A stretch of DNA of 64,000 nucleotides from Oscillospiraceae bacterium (lineage in GTDB: Bacteria; Bacillota; Clostridia; UBA1381; UBA9506). The DNA lies in contig SVJS01000003.1 in NCBI GenBank assembly GCA_015068855.1, positions 62,001 through 126,000 on the forward strand. Reading direction: 5' to 3'. Positions 43,078-50,616 of this stretch are shown here, one piece after another; within the stretch, counting starts at the first letter, position 1, and every line of letters starts with the position of its first letter. Position numbers and translations under genes: made by a program. The notes beneath the pieces are model-generated. The model had not been told where the DNA came from, made no database searches, and saw only the letters and a program-made list of their open reading frames with translations.

Positions 43078-43695
43078 CTAATAAACACGGAATACGCCGG
43101 AAACGACGCCTAAAATTTTCACATCACGAACTAAAATGGGGGATAAAGCATCATTTTCCGGTTGCAGACGGATATGATCCTTTTCCTTATAAAAAGTCTT
43201 CACGGTTGCAGAATCATCAAGTAAGGCAACAACAATGTCGCCGTCACGGGCGGTGTTCTGCTGCGTCACAATGACATAGTCACCATGGAGAATGCCGGCA
43301 TTAATCATGCTATCGCCCTTAACTTTTAACATAAAGACATTTTTGTTGTGGGCAAACACCATAGGCAGGGGGAAGGTATCTGTGACATTTTCCTCTGCTA
43401 AAATCGGCGCACCGGCAGCAACGCTACCGATAACGGGGACGGAAAGATATTCAGCGATGGGCTCGGCCATGCGCTCGGTTTCGGTTCCTGTTAAACGGAT
43501 AGAACGGTTTTTGGAGCCATCCTTAACCAGAAGACCTTTTGATTCTAAATTTTTCAGATAATTATGTACTGTTGAAGGGGATTTCAGACCAATGGCAGAA
43601 CAAATTTCACGAATGGAGGGGGGATAGCCCTTGTCGCGCACCTGCTCATTAATAAACTCTAAAATCTCATTTTCACGATTAATGCGTTTAGCCAT
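43078..43695 (-). CDS. lexA: LexA repressor
   Basis: This is the SOS repressor that self-cleaves with RecA. I place the start at 'MAKRINRENEILEFI' after 'AGAAAGGGTG' (205 residues). The winged helix has 'PPSIREICSAIGLKSPSTVHNYLKNL'. The cleavage site is Ala94-Gly95 in 'SVAAGAP'. The catalytic pair is Ser129 ('KGDSMI') and Lys166 ('DSATVKTF'). The promoter overlaps a LexA-box-like site, which suggests autoregulation. The M20 hydrolase follows. Confidence 0.97.
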   Translation of the reverse strand: MAKRINRENEILEFINEQVRDKGYPPSIREICSAIGLKSPSTVHNYLKNLESKGLLVKDGSKNRSIRLTGTETERMAEPIAEYLSVPVIGSVAAGAPILAEENVTDTFPLPMVFAHNKNVFMLKVKGDSMINAGILHGDYVIVTQQNTARDGDIVVALLDDSATVKTFYKEKDHIRLQPENDALSPILVRDVKILGVVSGVFRVY

Positions 43696-43747
43696 AATTG
43701 CACCCTTTCTATATAGCAATAGGTAAGTGAATCACTCATATACATTC

Positions 43748-43776
43748 ATTATATCACACTTTATATCAAAATGCAA
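43748..43776 (-). promoter_or_regulatory. Promoter of lexA
   Basis: Read leftward: TTGCAT, 17-bp spacer, TATAAT. The -35 overlaps the LexA-box-like operator. Confidence 0.75.
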
Positions 43777-43787
43777 ACTTTTGTTCT
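43774..43787 (-). promoter_or_regulatory. Putative LexA box
   Basis: 'AGAACAAAAGTTTG' read leftward fits the Gram-positive pattern CGAAC-N4-GTTYG with one mismatch in the outer positions. It lies on the -35 of lexA. Confidence 0.55.
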
Positions 43788-43839
43788 ATTTTTGAGAAAA
43801 AATGTTGATGGACTTTCTTTTCTGCCTGGGGTTTCTATG

Positions 43840-44721
43840 TTATATGCTTGCACTTTCAAGCCGTTGTTTGATGGATTTAATATACTCACGGGGGGACATA
43901 CCGGTCACGGTTTTGAATTGCTTGGAAAAGTGATGTACGTTATTATAGCCTAATTTTTGGGAAATTTCTGTTATATTCATTTCTCCCTGACGGAGCAATT
44001 GCTTTGCGTGATTGATTTTAAGATTGCGGAAGTAGGTGATCACGCCCATACCGGTGCTTTTATGAAATGCACGTTTTAAGTCGCTGGTGCTCTTCATGAT
44101 AGCTGCTGCAATGTCAGAAACAAGAAGGTTTTTGTGCAGATTCAGATTCATATATTCAATGGCTTCGGAAGTGGTGGAACGGTTGCTTTTGTTTTCTGTG
44201 CGGGGGAAGGTTTTTTTACTTAATCTGGTGTACAACAGCAAAATCAATTCCTCAAGGTAGACTTTAATCAGCTGCTCTGAGGCATCATCTCCGCTTTTTG
44301 TCAGGCATGTTGTGTAGGGGTCATCAAGAGGGTTGGTGAACGCTTTTTTGGCAAGCTCAATTATTTTTGCGATAAGCAAGGTCTCGTTTTCGTGAAGTGG
44401 TGTTATCAGGTTATCAAACAACTCCATAGCCAAAGAATGGCATTTGAAAGTGATGACGGCAGCATTGGGCGGAAAGTTGCCGTTTGCCTTTAAGTTATGA
44501 TGTTGCATAGGTCTGTGAAAGACGATGTTGCCACATTTTACATCTTTCCATTGACCGTCTGAAAAGATTCCCACTTCGCCTTTGTCTACGTATACAAGCT
44601 CCCAGAAATCGTGTTGCTCGCCTGTAAAAATATAGTTTTTAACGTATTCAAAATAATGAACAGTTATAATGCCCTCGATATCAAAAACATTGTTGAGCTT
44701 TGTTACAGTAAATTCACTCAT
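43840..44721 (-). CDS. AraC-family transcriptional regulator
   Basis: This is a 293-residue regulator. A cupin-like N-terminal domain ('HDFWELVYVDKGEVGIFSDGQWKDVKCGNIVFHRP') is followed by two HTH motifs ('LLVSDIAAAIMKSTSDLKRAFHKSTGMGVITYF' and 'NITEISQKLGYNNVHHFSKQFKTVTGMSPREYI'). The start is the ATG after 'GCGAGGTG'. It diverges from the NahK-like/NagA/ROK genes and is the likely regulator of that cluster. A 15-bp inverted repeat covers both promoters. Confidence 0.93.
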   Translation of the reverse strand: MSEFTVTKLNNVFDIEGIITVHYFEYVKNYIFTGEQHDFWELVYVDKGEVGIFSDGQWKDVKCGNIVFHRPMQHHNLKANGNFPPNAAVITFKCHSLAMELFDNLITPLHENETLLIAKIIELAKKAFTNPLDDPYTTCLTKSGDDASEQLIKVYLEELILLLYTRLSKKTFPRTENKSNRSTTSEAIEYMNLNLHKNLLVSDIAAAIMKSTSDLKRAFHKSTGMGVITYFRNLKINHAKQLLRQGEMNITEISQKLGYNNVHHFSKQFKTVTGMSPREYIKSIKQRLESASI

Positions 44722-44747
44722 GCGTTTCACCTCGCTAAATTTATATT

Positions 44748-44776
44748 ATTGTATCAAAAATTGTATAAAAATGCAA
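44748..44776 (-). promoter_or_regulatory. Promoter of the AraC-family gene
   Basis: Read leftward: TTGCAT, 17-bp spacer, TACAAT with TG upstream. Confidence 0.65.
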
Positions 44777-44845
44777 CCAAATATATAAATTTAGGATACA
44801 TTTGGATAAAGACACAAGCTTAAAAGTGTGATACAATTTTTGATA
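44752..44845. repeat. 15-bp inverted repeat flanking the divergent promoter region
   Basis: 'TATCAAAAATTGTAT' (44752-44766) is the exact reverse complement of 'ATACAATTTTTGATA' (44831-44845), with 64 bp between. Each arm overlaps the -10 element of one divergent promoter. The rightward -35 ('AAGACA') is poor, as expected for an activator-dependent promoter. Confidence 0.7.
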
Positions 44846-44871
44846 ATAAGAACAAGAAGGGGAGGGCCGGA

Positions 44872-45960
44872 ATGGATCCAAAAGAACAATACAGACAGGC
44901 GTGCAAGGCATTCTTTGGTAATGAACCCATAGCGGATATTACCCCATACGGAGAGGGACACATCAATACCACCATGCTTGTCTGCATAAACAGTACAAGA
45001 TACATATTGCAGCGTATGAATACAACTGTTTTTCCGTCACCGGATGATGTAATGCATAACATTTACGGCGTGACAAGTCATTTAAGGGCTAAGGGAAAGG
45101 AAACATTGGAGGTTGTTCCCACCATCAACGGCGAGTTATATTGTAAGCATGAGACCGGTTGTTACCGCCTGTATAGATTTATAGAAAATACTGTGACGTA
45201 TCAGAGCTGTCCGGATGCAAAGACCTTGTATTATGCGGGAAAAGCATTTGGTGAATTTCAAAATGATCTTTGTGATTTTGAAGTGTCAAGCTTAAAAGAA
45301 ATTATTCCTGATTTTCATAACACTCCGAAACGGTTTGAAGCTTTTGAAAAAGCTGTGCAGGATGACGCTTGCAAAAGACTGGCCGGCTGTGTGGGCGAGG
45401 TTCAGTTTGTCATGCAACGAAAGAACACATATTCAGGGATTGTTGATGCGCTTGCTTGCGGTGCAATTCCGGTGCGTATTACCCATAACGATACAAAACT
45501 CAATAACATCCTTATGGATAGGGATACAAATAAAGCACGGGCGATCATCGACCTTGATACTGTCATGCCGGGGTCCCTGCTTTATGATTTTGGGGATGCC
45601 ATTCGTTTTGGAGCCTCAACAGGTGCAGAGGATGAAAAGGAACTTGCGTTAATCCGCTTTGATATTGAGGCTTTTAAGGCCTATGCCGACGGATATCTTG
45701 AAGCGTTGCGGGGTAGCATAACCGAGCAGGAAACGGAGCTTATGCCATATAGTGCGTACCTTATGACAATGGAATGCGGCATGCGGTTTTTAACGGATTA
45801 TCTGGCGGGAGACGTGTATTTTTCAACTCGTTATCCTGACCACAATCTGGTACGTTGCAGGACACAATTTAAGCTTGCTTCGGAAATGGAGAAGCAGTTT
45901 GACACTATGAAGCATATATGCTATGCGGCAGTCCGCAAGCAGAACAAACCGGAGGTGTAA
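44872..45960 (+). CDS. Phosphotransferase resembling N-acetylhexosamine 1-kinase (NahK)
   Basis: This is a protein-kinase-like (APH) phosphotransferase of 362 residues. The Brenner motif reads 'ITHNDTKLNNILMD' and the metal Asp lies in 'AIIDLDTVMPGSLLYDFGDAIRFG'. 'YGEGHINTTMLV' with 'YILQRMNTTVF' forms the nucleotide lobe. This pattern matches NahK-type kinases that phosphorylate free GlcNAc/GalNAc at C1. The neighbours nagA (gap 3 bp) and a ROK kinase support amino-sugar use. Other small-molecule kinases of the fold cannot be excluded. Confidence 0.82.
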   Translation: MDPKEQYRQACKAFFGNEPIADITPYGEGHINTTMLVCINSTRYILQRMNTTVFPSPDDVMHNIYGVTSHLRAKGKETLEVVPTINGELYCKHETGCYRLYRFIENTVTYQSCPDAKTLYYAGKAFGEFQNDLCDFEVSSLKEIIPDFHNTPKRFEAFEKAVQDDACKRLAGCVGEVQFVMQRKNTYSGIVDALACGAIPVRITHNDTKLNNILMDRDTNKARAIIDLDTVMPGSLLYDFGDAIRFGASTGAEDEKELALIRFDIEAFKAYADGYLEALRGSITEQETELMPYSAYLMTMECGMRFLTDYLAGDVYFSTRYPDHNLVRCRTQFKLASEMEKQFDTMKHICYAAVRKQNKPEV

Positions 45961-45963
45961 TGT

Positions 45964-47028
45964 ATGGGCACAACAACAGTTCTTAAAAATCTCAGCATTA
46001 GCGGAGAGATTGCAGATGTTATATGTGAAAACGGCGTCATTACCTCTGTGGGTAAAACGAGCCTTGCAGGCATTGACTTTGGAGGCAAACGGGCATATCC
46101 CGGCCTTGTTGATATTCATACCCACGGAATGGGTGGCATGGACACGATGGATGCAGAGATTGTGTCTCTTGCAAAACTGTATGCCAAAAGCGGAACAACA
46201 TCTTTCATGCCGACAACGATGACGGCAGACAAACATTCCATACAAAAGGTTCTGGAAGCGGAATCGGTTTGTGCTGATGGTGCAGAGGTGATAGGCTTTC
46301 ATCTGGAAGGACCCTACATAAACGCAGAATTAATTGGTGCACAAAACCCCGACCATGTACGCCTTCCCGATTACAGCGAGATAGAAGCTTATAAAAACAT
46401 AGGTATGATAACAATAGCTCCTGAGCTTGATGGGGCAATGGAATGTATTAAAAAGGCAAATGCTGTCATTTCCCTTGGACACACAGCAGCAGACTATGAA
46501 ACCGGGTTACAAGCAGCAAAGATGGGTGCAAAATGCCTGACGCACACTTTTAATGCCATGCTTCCGATTCATCACAGAATGCCCGGCCTGGTGGGCGCGG
46601 CGTTGGATGCGGATATGTATGTGCAGGTAATCTGCGACGGAATCCACATCCATCCGGCTGTTATAAGGATGTTGTATAAGCTTTTTGGTGCAGATAAAAT
46701 GGTGCTTATAAGCGACTCGATGCGTGCAACAGGATTAGACGATGGAAACTATGATTTGGGTGGACAGATCATGACGGTGCAGGGTGGTGTTGCAAGAACA
46801 GCTGACGGGGCACTTGCAGGCAGCACATCAACATTATTTGAGTGTGTAAAAAATGCTATCCGCTTTGGTATTCCGTCAGAGGATGCTTTTAAGATGGCAT
46901 CAGAAACACCGGCTAAGTTAATGGGCATAAACAAGGGGAAGCTTGCGGTGGGATTTGATTGCGATATAATTGTTTTAGATGATAAGGACGAGCTTGACAG
47001 CGTAATCGTTAGAGGAACAGTGATATAG
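45964..47028 (+). CDS. nagA: N-acetylglucosamine-6-phosphate deacetylase
   Basis: It deacetylates GlcNAc-6-P to glucosamine-6-P. Amidohydrolase motifs are 'YPGLVDIHTHGMGGMDTMDA', 'GFHLEGPYINAELIGAQN', 'VISLGHTAADYE', 'LTHTFNAMLPIHHRMPG', 'ICDGIHIHP' and 'LISDSMRATGL'. The length of 354 residues is slightly short but complete. The start lies 3 bp after the NahK-like stop with 'GGAGGTG' in the end of that gene. nagB is not in the window. Confidence 0.95.
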   Translation: MGTTTVLKNLSISGEIADVICENGVITSVGKTSLAGIDFGGKRAYPGLVDIHTHGMGGMDTMDAEIVSLAKLYAKSGTTSFMPTTMTADKHSIQKVLEAESVCADGAEVIGFHLEGPYINAELIGAQNPDHVRLPDYSEIEAYKNIGMITIAPELDGAMECIKKANAVISLGHTAADYETGLQAAKMGAKCLTHTFNAMLPIHHRMPGLVGAALDADMYVQVICDGIHIHPAVIRMLYKLFGADKMVLISDSMRATGLDDGNYDLGGQIMTVQGGVARTADGALAGSTSTLFECVKNAIRFGIPSEDAFKMASETPAKLMGINKGKLAVGFDCDIIVLDDKDELDSVIVRGTVI

Positions 47029-47040
47029 CGGAGGTTAAGT

Positions 47041-47997
47041 ATGGGTACTGTTATAGCGTATGCAAAAGATCATGCAATGAGAGAAACTGACGCAAGTGAC
47101 AGAAATACGCGTTCTGCTATGTCAATAGGGATTGATATCGGCGGGATGAGTGTAAAGCTTGGCGTTGTCGATCACGATACGATTATCGATAAGAGGGTCG
47201 TGAAAGTAGATAAAACATCTACGGCGGAGGAAATCGTTCATAATCTCGTCAATGTGTGCAAGGAATTCATGGAGACATATTCCATCTGCAAAATCGGCGT
47301 AGGCACGCCCGGTATCATTTCAAACGGAAAGGTCAGTGCGGCAAATCTGCCGTTTAAGGAGTTTAATCTTGCTGAGGCACTTGAAAACAGGCTTAACCTT
47401 CCTGTAAAAATTGAAAATGATGCCAATTGTGCAGCGCTGGGCGAATCAAAAGCAGGGGGCTCTAAGGGAGCTAAAAATTCAATGCTGATCACGTTGGGAA
47501 CCGGTATAGGTGGCGGCATAATCATTAATAATGCAATATACAGAGGCAGAGGAAATGCAGGGGAGATAGGCCATTTGTGCCTTGAACCCGGTGGCAAACA
47601 ATGTCATTGCGGAAAACAAGGATGCTGGGAACAGTTTGCATCGGTTACGGCCCTGATTAACATGACCAATGATGCCATCAAAGAAAATCCGGGCAGCATT
47701 CTTGCCGGAATCGCCCTTACAAGCGGAGAAGTAAGCGGCGAGACGGTGTTTTTAGGAGTGGAACAGGATTGTGAGGTTGCAAAAAAGGTTCTTGATAGTT
47801 ATGTGATCTATTTGGCTGAGGGGATTAATAGCCTTATCAGTATCTTTGATCCGGAAATGATTTTGCTGTCCGGTGGTTTGTCAAACGCAGGCGATCAGCT
47901 GCTTGCGCCACTTAAAGAAAAAATCAATTCTGATACAGTTGTATCTGTTTCCGTGCTGAAAAACGACGCCGGCCTGATCGGGGCGGCAAATTTATAG
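47041..47997 (+). CDS. ROK-family sugar kinase
   Basis: This is a glucokinase or N-acetylhexosamine kinase of the ROK family (318 residues). ATP motif 'SIGIDIGGMSVKLGVVD', 'GVGTPGIIS', 'IENDANCAALGE' and 'TLGTGIGGGIIINNAIYRG' are visible, and the zinc motif is 'CHCGKQGCWE'. The ATG at 47041 is strongly supported by 'GGAGGTTAAGT', so the protein carries an unusual 26-residue N-terminal extension before the normal ROK start 'MSIGIDIGG'. It ends the amino-sugar operon. Confidence 0.92.
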   Translation: MGTVIAYAKDHAMRETDASDRNTRSAMSIGIDIGGMSVKLGVVDHDTIIDKRVVKVDKTSTAEEIVHNLVNVCKEFMETYSICKIGVGTPGIISNGKVSAANLPFKEFNLAEALENRLNLPVKIENDANCAALGESKAGGSKGAKNSMLITLGTGIGGGIIINNAIYRGRGNAGEIGHLCLEPGGKQCHCGKQGCWEQFASVTALINMTNDAIKENPGSILAGIALTSGEVSGETVFLGVEQDCEVAKKVLDSYVIYLAEGINSLISIFDPEMILLSGGLSNAGDQLLAPLKEKINSDTVVSVSVLKNDAGLIGAANL

Positions 47998-48001
47998 ACA
48001 T

Positions 48002-48041
48002 AAAAACCCGTCTTAAACAGAATGTTTAGGACGGGTTTTTA
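48002..48041. terminator. Bidirectional terminator behind the ROK gene
   Basis: 'AAAAACCCGTCTTAAAC' pairs with 'GTTTAGGACGGGTTTTT' (one G-U pair), with a 5-nt loop. Confidence 0.9.
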
Positions 48042-48066
48042 TGAGACAACGGTCGCGATATATACT

Positions 48067-49818
48067 TTATTTGTTTAGCCAATTACGGAGAACGGCGGAC
48101 ATTTCAGCTCTTGTAACGTTGCCGGTAGGGTTAAAGCTTCCATCGGAATTTCCCTTGAAGATACCGCATGCTACAGCCCAACTTACGGCTTCTTTATGTT
48201 CAGGTGAAATGTGGGCTGTATCAGTAAATGTTTCGATGTTGGCTCTTTTTGACATATCAAGCTTCAAAAAGACACCACAATTATACATTGCCTGTGCAAG
48301 CGCTTCGCGGCTGATGGGATCATCGGGTCTGAATGTCTTATCCTCAGAAGCGGAAAGGATACCGGACTCATTTGCCCATTGAGCGGACTTAAACCACCAT
48401 TCAGCGCCGCTAGCATCAATGAATGTGCCGCCTGATTTTGCTGTCGGATTTCCGGTGAGTCTGTTTAGAAGGGTTACCGCCATCGCTCTGCTTATGTTGG
48501 TGTTTGGTGCAAATTCGTTGCCTGAAACGCCCCTCATTAAGCCGTTTAGATAGGAGTAATACACACTTCCTGCAAACCAGCTTTCTGTATAAACATCATC
48601 AAAAAGCTGGTAATCCCTTGCGATTTCATCCGTATTTTTAGCGTAGATAAAATCAATTTGTTTATTAACGCCGTTCTTGCTGTCTTTTGAAATGATTCTT
48701 TCAAGATAATGACCAATGGGAGAGCCATCCATTCTGCATGGTCTGCTCATGAGTCTATCCTGGCTTTCTATGTCACAACCCTTTATAAAGTAATTTCCGG
48801 CGGTGCCTCTTGCGTTTTCCCCTGCCATAAGAATTTTATAGCCGGTGTTTTCTAAAACAAGTGCATCTCCCTGAGGACTTCTTTTTGAATAAGGGTATGC
48901 AACGGTTTCGGGAGCCTTGCCCGTCCATCCTTCAATACACTTTACGGCCAGGGTATAGTCTCTTTTAACAGCCGAGACAAAATCCTCTGCGGATTCGCCC
49001 TCCATCATACTCATTCCGACACGGTTTTTCTTATCATAAACATGTAAGCCATATGTGTGCGAACAGAGATTGATTTCGCCGCTTTTTTTCATTTCGATAA
49101 GCTCTTCCCATGTACAATAAGGAGCGGCCTCGCCATTTCTCGTTTTCCCGGAATCCAATGCCTCCCAGGTAGCGTCAATCTGCGCACCGATTATATTAAA
49201 ATCGGCTTTCATGTTATATTTTTTTAATAACGGCCAGGCATTCTTATACACACCCCATGAGCCATCATCAATAGATAAAATAACAGCCTTTTGCGGAATC
49301 GTTTTTTTGCCTTCTAGGTGCCGTAACAAATCGTCAGATGTTATGGTCATATAGCCATTATCTCTAAGCCAAATCAGATCCTCTTCAAAAGCCTCGGGAG
49401 ATATGGAATACTCTTCAAATTCAATGCCGTTTTTTATATCCTCGTCGGACACGAAATTGTGGTACATAATGACGCTGACGGCAGAGATTTCCTCCGGTGA
49501 AACAACTGCCTGAAAAGGCTCGGACAGGGTTGCTTTTTGTGCTGTTGTATCAGTTTTTTCGATTTTATAATAATATGTGTTCGGATGGCTTACCATATCA
49601 TCACGATAGGAGCCGTTTTCCGTGCTGCCGATAAAGGTGTAATTTCCGTCTTTTGTAGTGCATCTGAAAATTTTATAAACGCTGTCATCCTCTTCGTCCC
49701 AAAGAAGCATAACCGTATTAGGGTCTTGCCACAACGCCTTTTCGTTTGCAAAAACACTAATGTTAAGCGAAAAGATTAATGTTGATAAAGCGAACAACAA
49801 TGATAAAAACTTTTTCAT
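48067..49818 (-). CDS. Secreted polysaccharide-deacetylase (NodB) protein with S-layer homology repeats
   Basis: This is a 583-residue exported protein. The signal peptide 'MKKFLSLLFALSTLIFSLNISVFA' follows 'GGAGGTTAATAGG'. A short beta domain precedes a NodB-like region with 'VILSIDDGSWGVYKNAWPLLKKYNMKADFNI' (the metal Asp pair), 'LCSHTYGLH' and 'VAYPYSKRSPQGDALVLENTGYK'. Three C-terminal SLH repeats ('YLNGLMRGVSGNEFAPNTNISRAMAVTLLNRLTG', 'ILSASEDKTFRPDDPISREALAQAMY', 'IFKGNSDGSFNPTGNVTRAEMSAVL') anchor it to wall polymers. It converges on the amino-sugar operon. Likely it deacetylates a wall or extracellular GlcNAc polymer. Confidence 0.9.
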   Translation of the reverse strand: MKKFLSLLFALSTLIFSLNISVFANEKALWQDPNTVMLLWDEEDDSVYKIFRCTTKDGNYTFIGSTENGSYRDDMVSHPNTYYYKIEKTDTTAQKATLSEPFQAVVSPEEISAVSVIMYHNFVSDEDIKNGIEFEEYSISPEAFEEDLIWLRDNGYMTITSDDLLRHLEGKKTIPQKAVILSIDDGSWGVYKNAWPLLKKYNMKADFNIIGAQIDATWEALDSGKTRNGEAAPYCTWEELIEMKKSGEINLCSHTYGLHVYDKKNRVGMSMMEGESAEDFVSAVKRDYTLAVKCIEGWTGKAPETVAYPYSKRSPQGDALVLENTGYKILMAGENARGTAGNYFIKGCDIESQDRLMSRPCRMDGSPIGHYLERIISKDSKNGVNKQIDFIYAKNTDEIARDYQLFDDVYTESWFAGSVYYSYLNGLMRGVSGNEFAPNTNISRAMAVTLLNRLTGNPTAKSGGTFIDASGAEWWFKSAQWANESGILSASEDKTFRPDDPISREALAQAMYNCGVFLKLDMSKRANIETFTDTAHISPEHKEAVSWAVACGIFKGNSDGSFNPTGNVTRAEMSAVLRNWLNK

Positions 49819-49901
49819 CCTATTAACCTCCACTAATGTATAGCTTAATTATACAATATGTTTTAACATTTTACAATGATGAAACGAAAAAAATCAGGCT
49901 G

Positions 49902-50007
49902 AAAAACAGTCCACCGGACTGTTTTCTTAACGCAAAAACCTCCTTGAGGTTCAAGTCCTCCCGAATAAAAAATGAGCAACACCTGACGGCATTGCTCATT
50001 TTTGGTG
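49902..50007. repeat. 106-bp direct repeat, copy 1
   Basis: This is identical to 50288-50394 except for one A. It contains the stem 'AAAACAGTCC'/'GGACTGTTTT', a T-arm-like 'GAGGTTCAAGTCCTC' and the hairpin 'ATGAGCAA'/'TTGCTCAT'. Confidence 0.9.
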
Positions 50008-50036
50008 TTGATGTTAATAACGTCTCAAAATAAAAC

Positions 50037-50117
50037 TCGCAAAAAGTTGGTAGCGACAAAGTGGCGACGTGAGGGCGTTTACAACTGAACAGGCACGCCG
50101 AGCGAGACTTTTTGCGA
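50037..50117. repeat. 11-bp inverted repeat inside the tRNA-Leu-proximal region
   Basis: 'TCGCAAAAAGT' (50037) and 'ACTTTTTGCGA' (50107) are reverse complements, separated by 59 bp. No ORF of credible composition lies between. Confidence 0.5.
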
Positions 50118-50151
50118 AAAGGAGAAGCAAGGAAGCGGGCGGATGATTTTT

Positions 50152-50188
50152 TTACATAAAAAATCGAAGCAAAGCGGACTTTGCTTCG
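50152..50188 (-). terminator. Terminator-like hairpin behind a tRNA 3'-end remnant
   Basis: The perfect stem 'CGAAGCAAAG'/'CTTTGCTTCG' is followed leftward by six T, directly behind a 17-bp copy of the tRNA-Leu 3' end. Confidence 0.7.
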
Positions 50189-50191
50189 ACG

Positions 50192-50208
50192 TGGTGCGGG
50201 CGACAGGA
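50192..50208 (-). repeat. 17-bp copy of the tRNA-Leu 3' end
   Basis: 'TGGTGCGGGCGACAGGA' is identical to 50390-50406, the CCA end and part of the T-arm of tRNA-Leu. It could be a remnant of a tRNA or an attachment site. Confidence 0.75.
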
Positions 50209-50287
50209 TACATCCGCCTACGGCGTCTTGCCTGCTTGTCCACCCAAAGGCTTTGCCTTTTGGTACCGGACTTCGCACCTTTTTGCT

Positions 50288-50394
50288 AAAAACAGTCCAC
50301 CGGACTGTTTTCTTAACGCAAAAACCTCCTTGAGGTTCAAGTCCTCCCGAATAAAAAAATGAGCAACACCTGACGGCATTGCTCATTTTTGGTG
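50288..50394. repeat. 107-bp direct repeat, copy 2
   Basis: This is the second copy of the 49902-50007 segment, ending in the tRNA-Leu 3' end. The hairpin in its last third acts as the tRNA terminator. Confidence 0.9.
50353..50390 (-). terminator. Terminator of tRNA-Leu
   Basis: Read leftward, 'AAATGAGCAA' folds onto 'TTGCTCATTT' and is followed by a run of seven T. Confidence 0.8.
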
Positions 50395-50473
50395 CGGGCG
50401 ACAGGACTTGAACCTGCACGGGGTTGCCACCAGAACCTAAATCTGGCGCGTCTGCCAATTCCGCCACGCCCGC
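50390..50473 (-). tRNA. tRNA-Leu (anticodon TAG)
   Basis: The acceptor 'GCGGGCG' pairs with 'CGCCCGC'. The anticodon stem 'CCAGA'/'TCTGG' encloses loop TTTAGGT. A long variable arm 'TGGCAACCCCGTG' marks a class II tRNA. The T-arm reads 'CAGGTTCAAGTCCTG', and CCA is encoded. It reads CUN codons starting with CUA. Confidence 0.95.
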
Positions 50474-50582
50474 CTGCATGATACAAACGAAATTGTAACA
50501 CACAAGACGGAAAAAGTCAACAAAAATACGATTTTTTTGGGTAATCGAAAAAAAGAAACAACAACCAAAAGAATAAGGCATC

Positions 50583-50611
50583 TTGACAATTTGGTGTCAG
50601 TATGGTAGGAT
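50583..50611 (+). promoter_or_regulatory. Promoter of rnpB
   Basis: TTGACA, 17-bp spacer, TAGGAT, ending six bases before the RNA closing stem. Confidence 0.75.
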
Positions 50612-50616
50612 AAATT

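Noticed and set aside
49871-50581. 236-residue leftward ORF (49871-50581)
   Set aside because: It translates tRNA-Leu and the two repeat copies ('GVAELADAPDLGSGGNPVQVQVLSPAP' is a typical tRNA read-through). It is not a protein gene.
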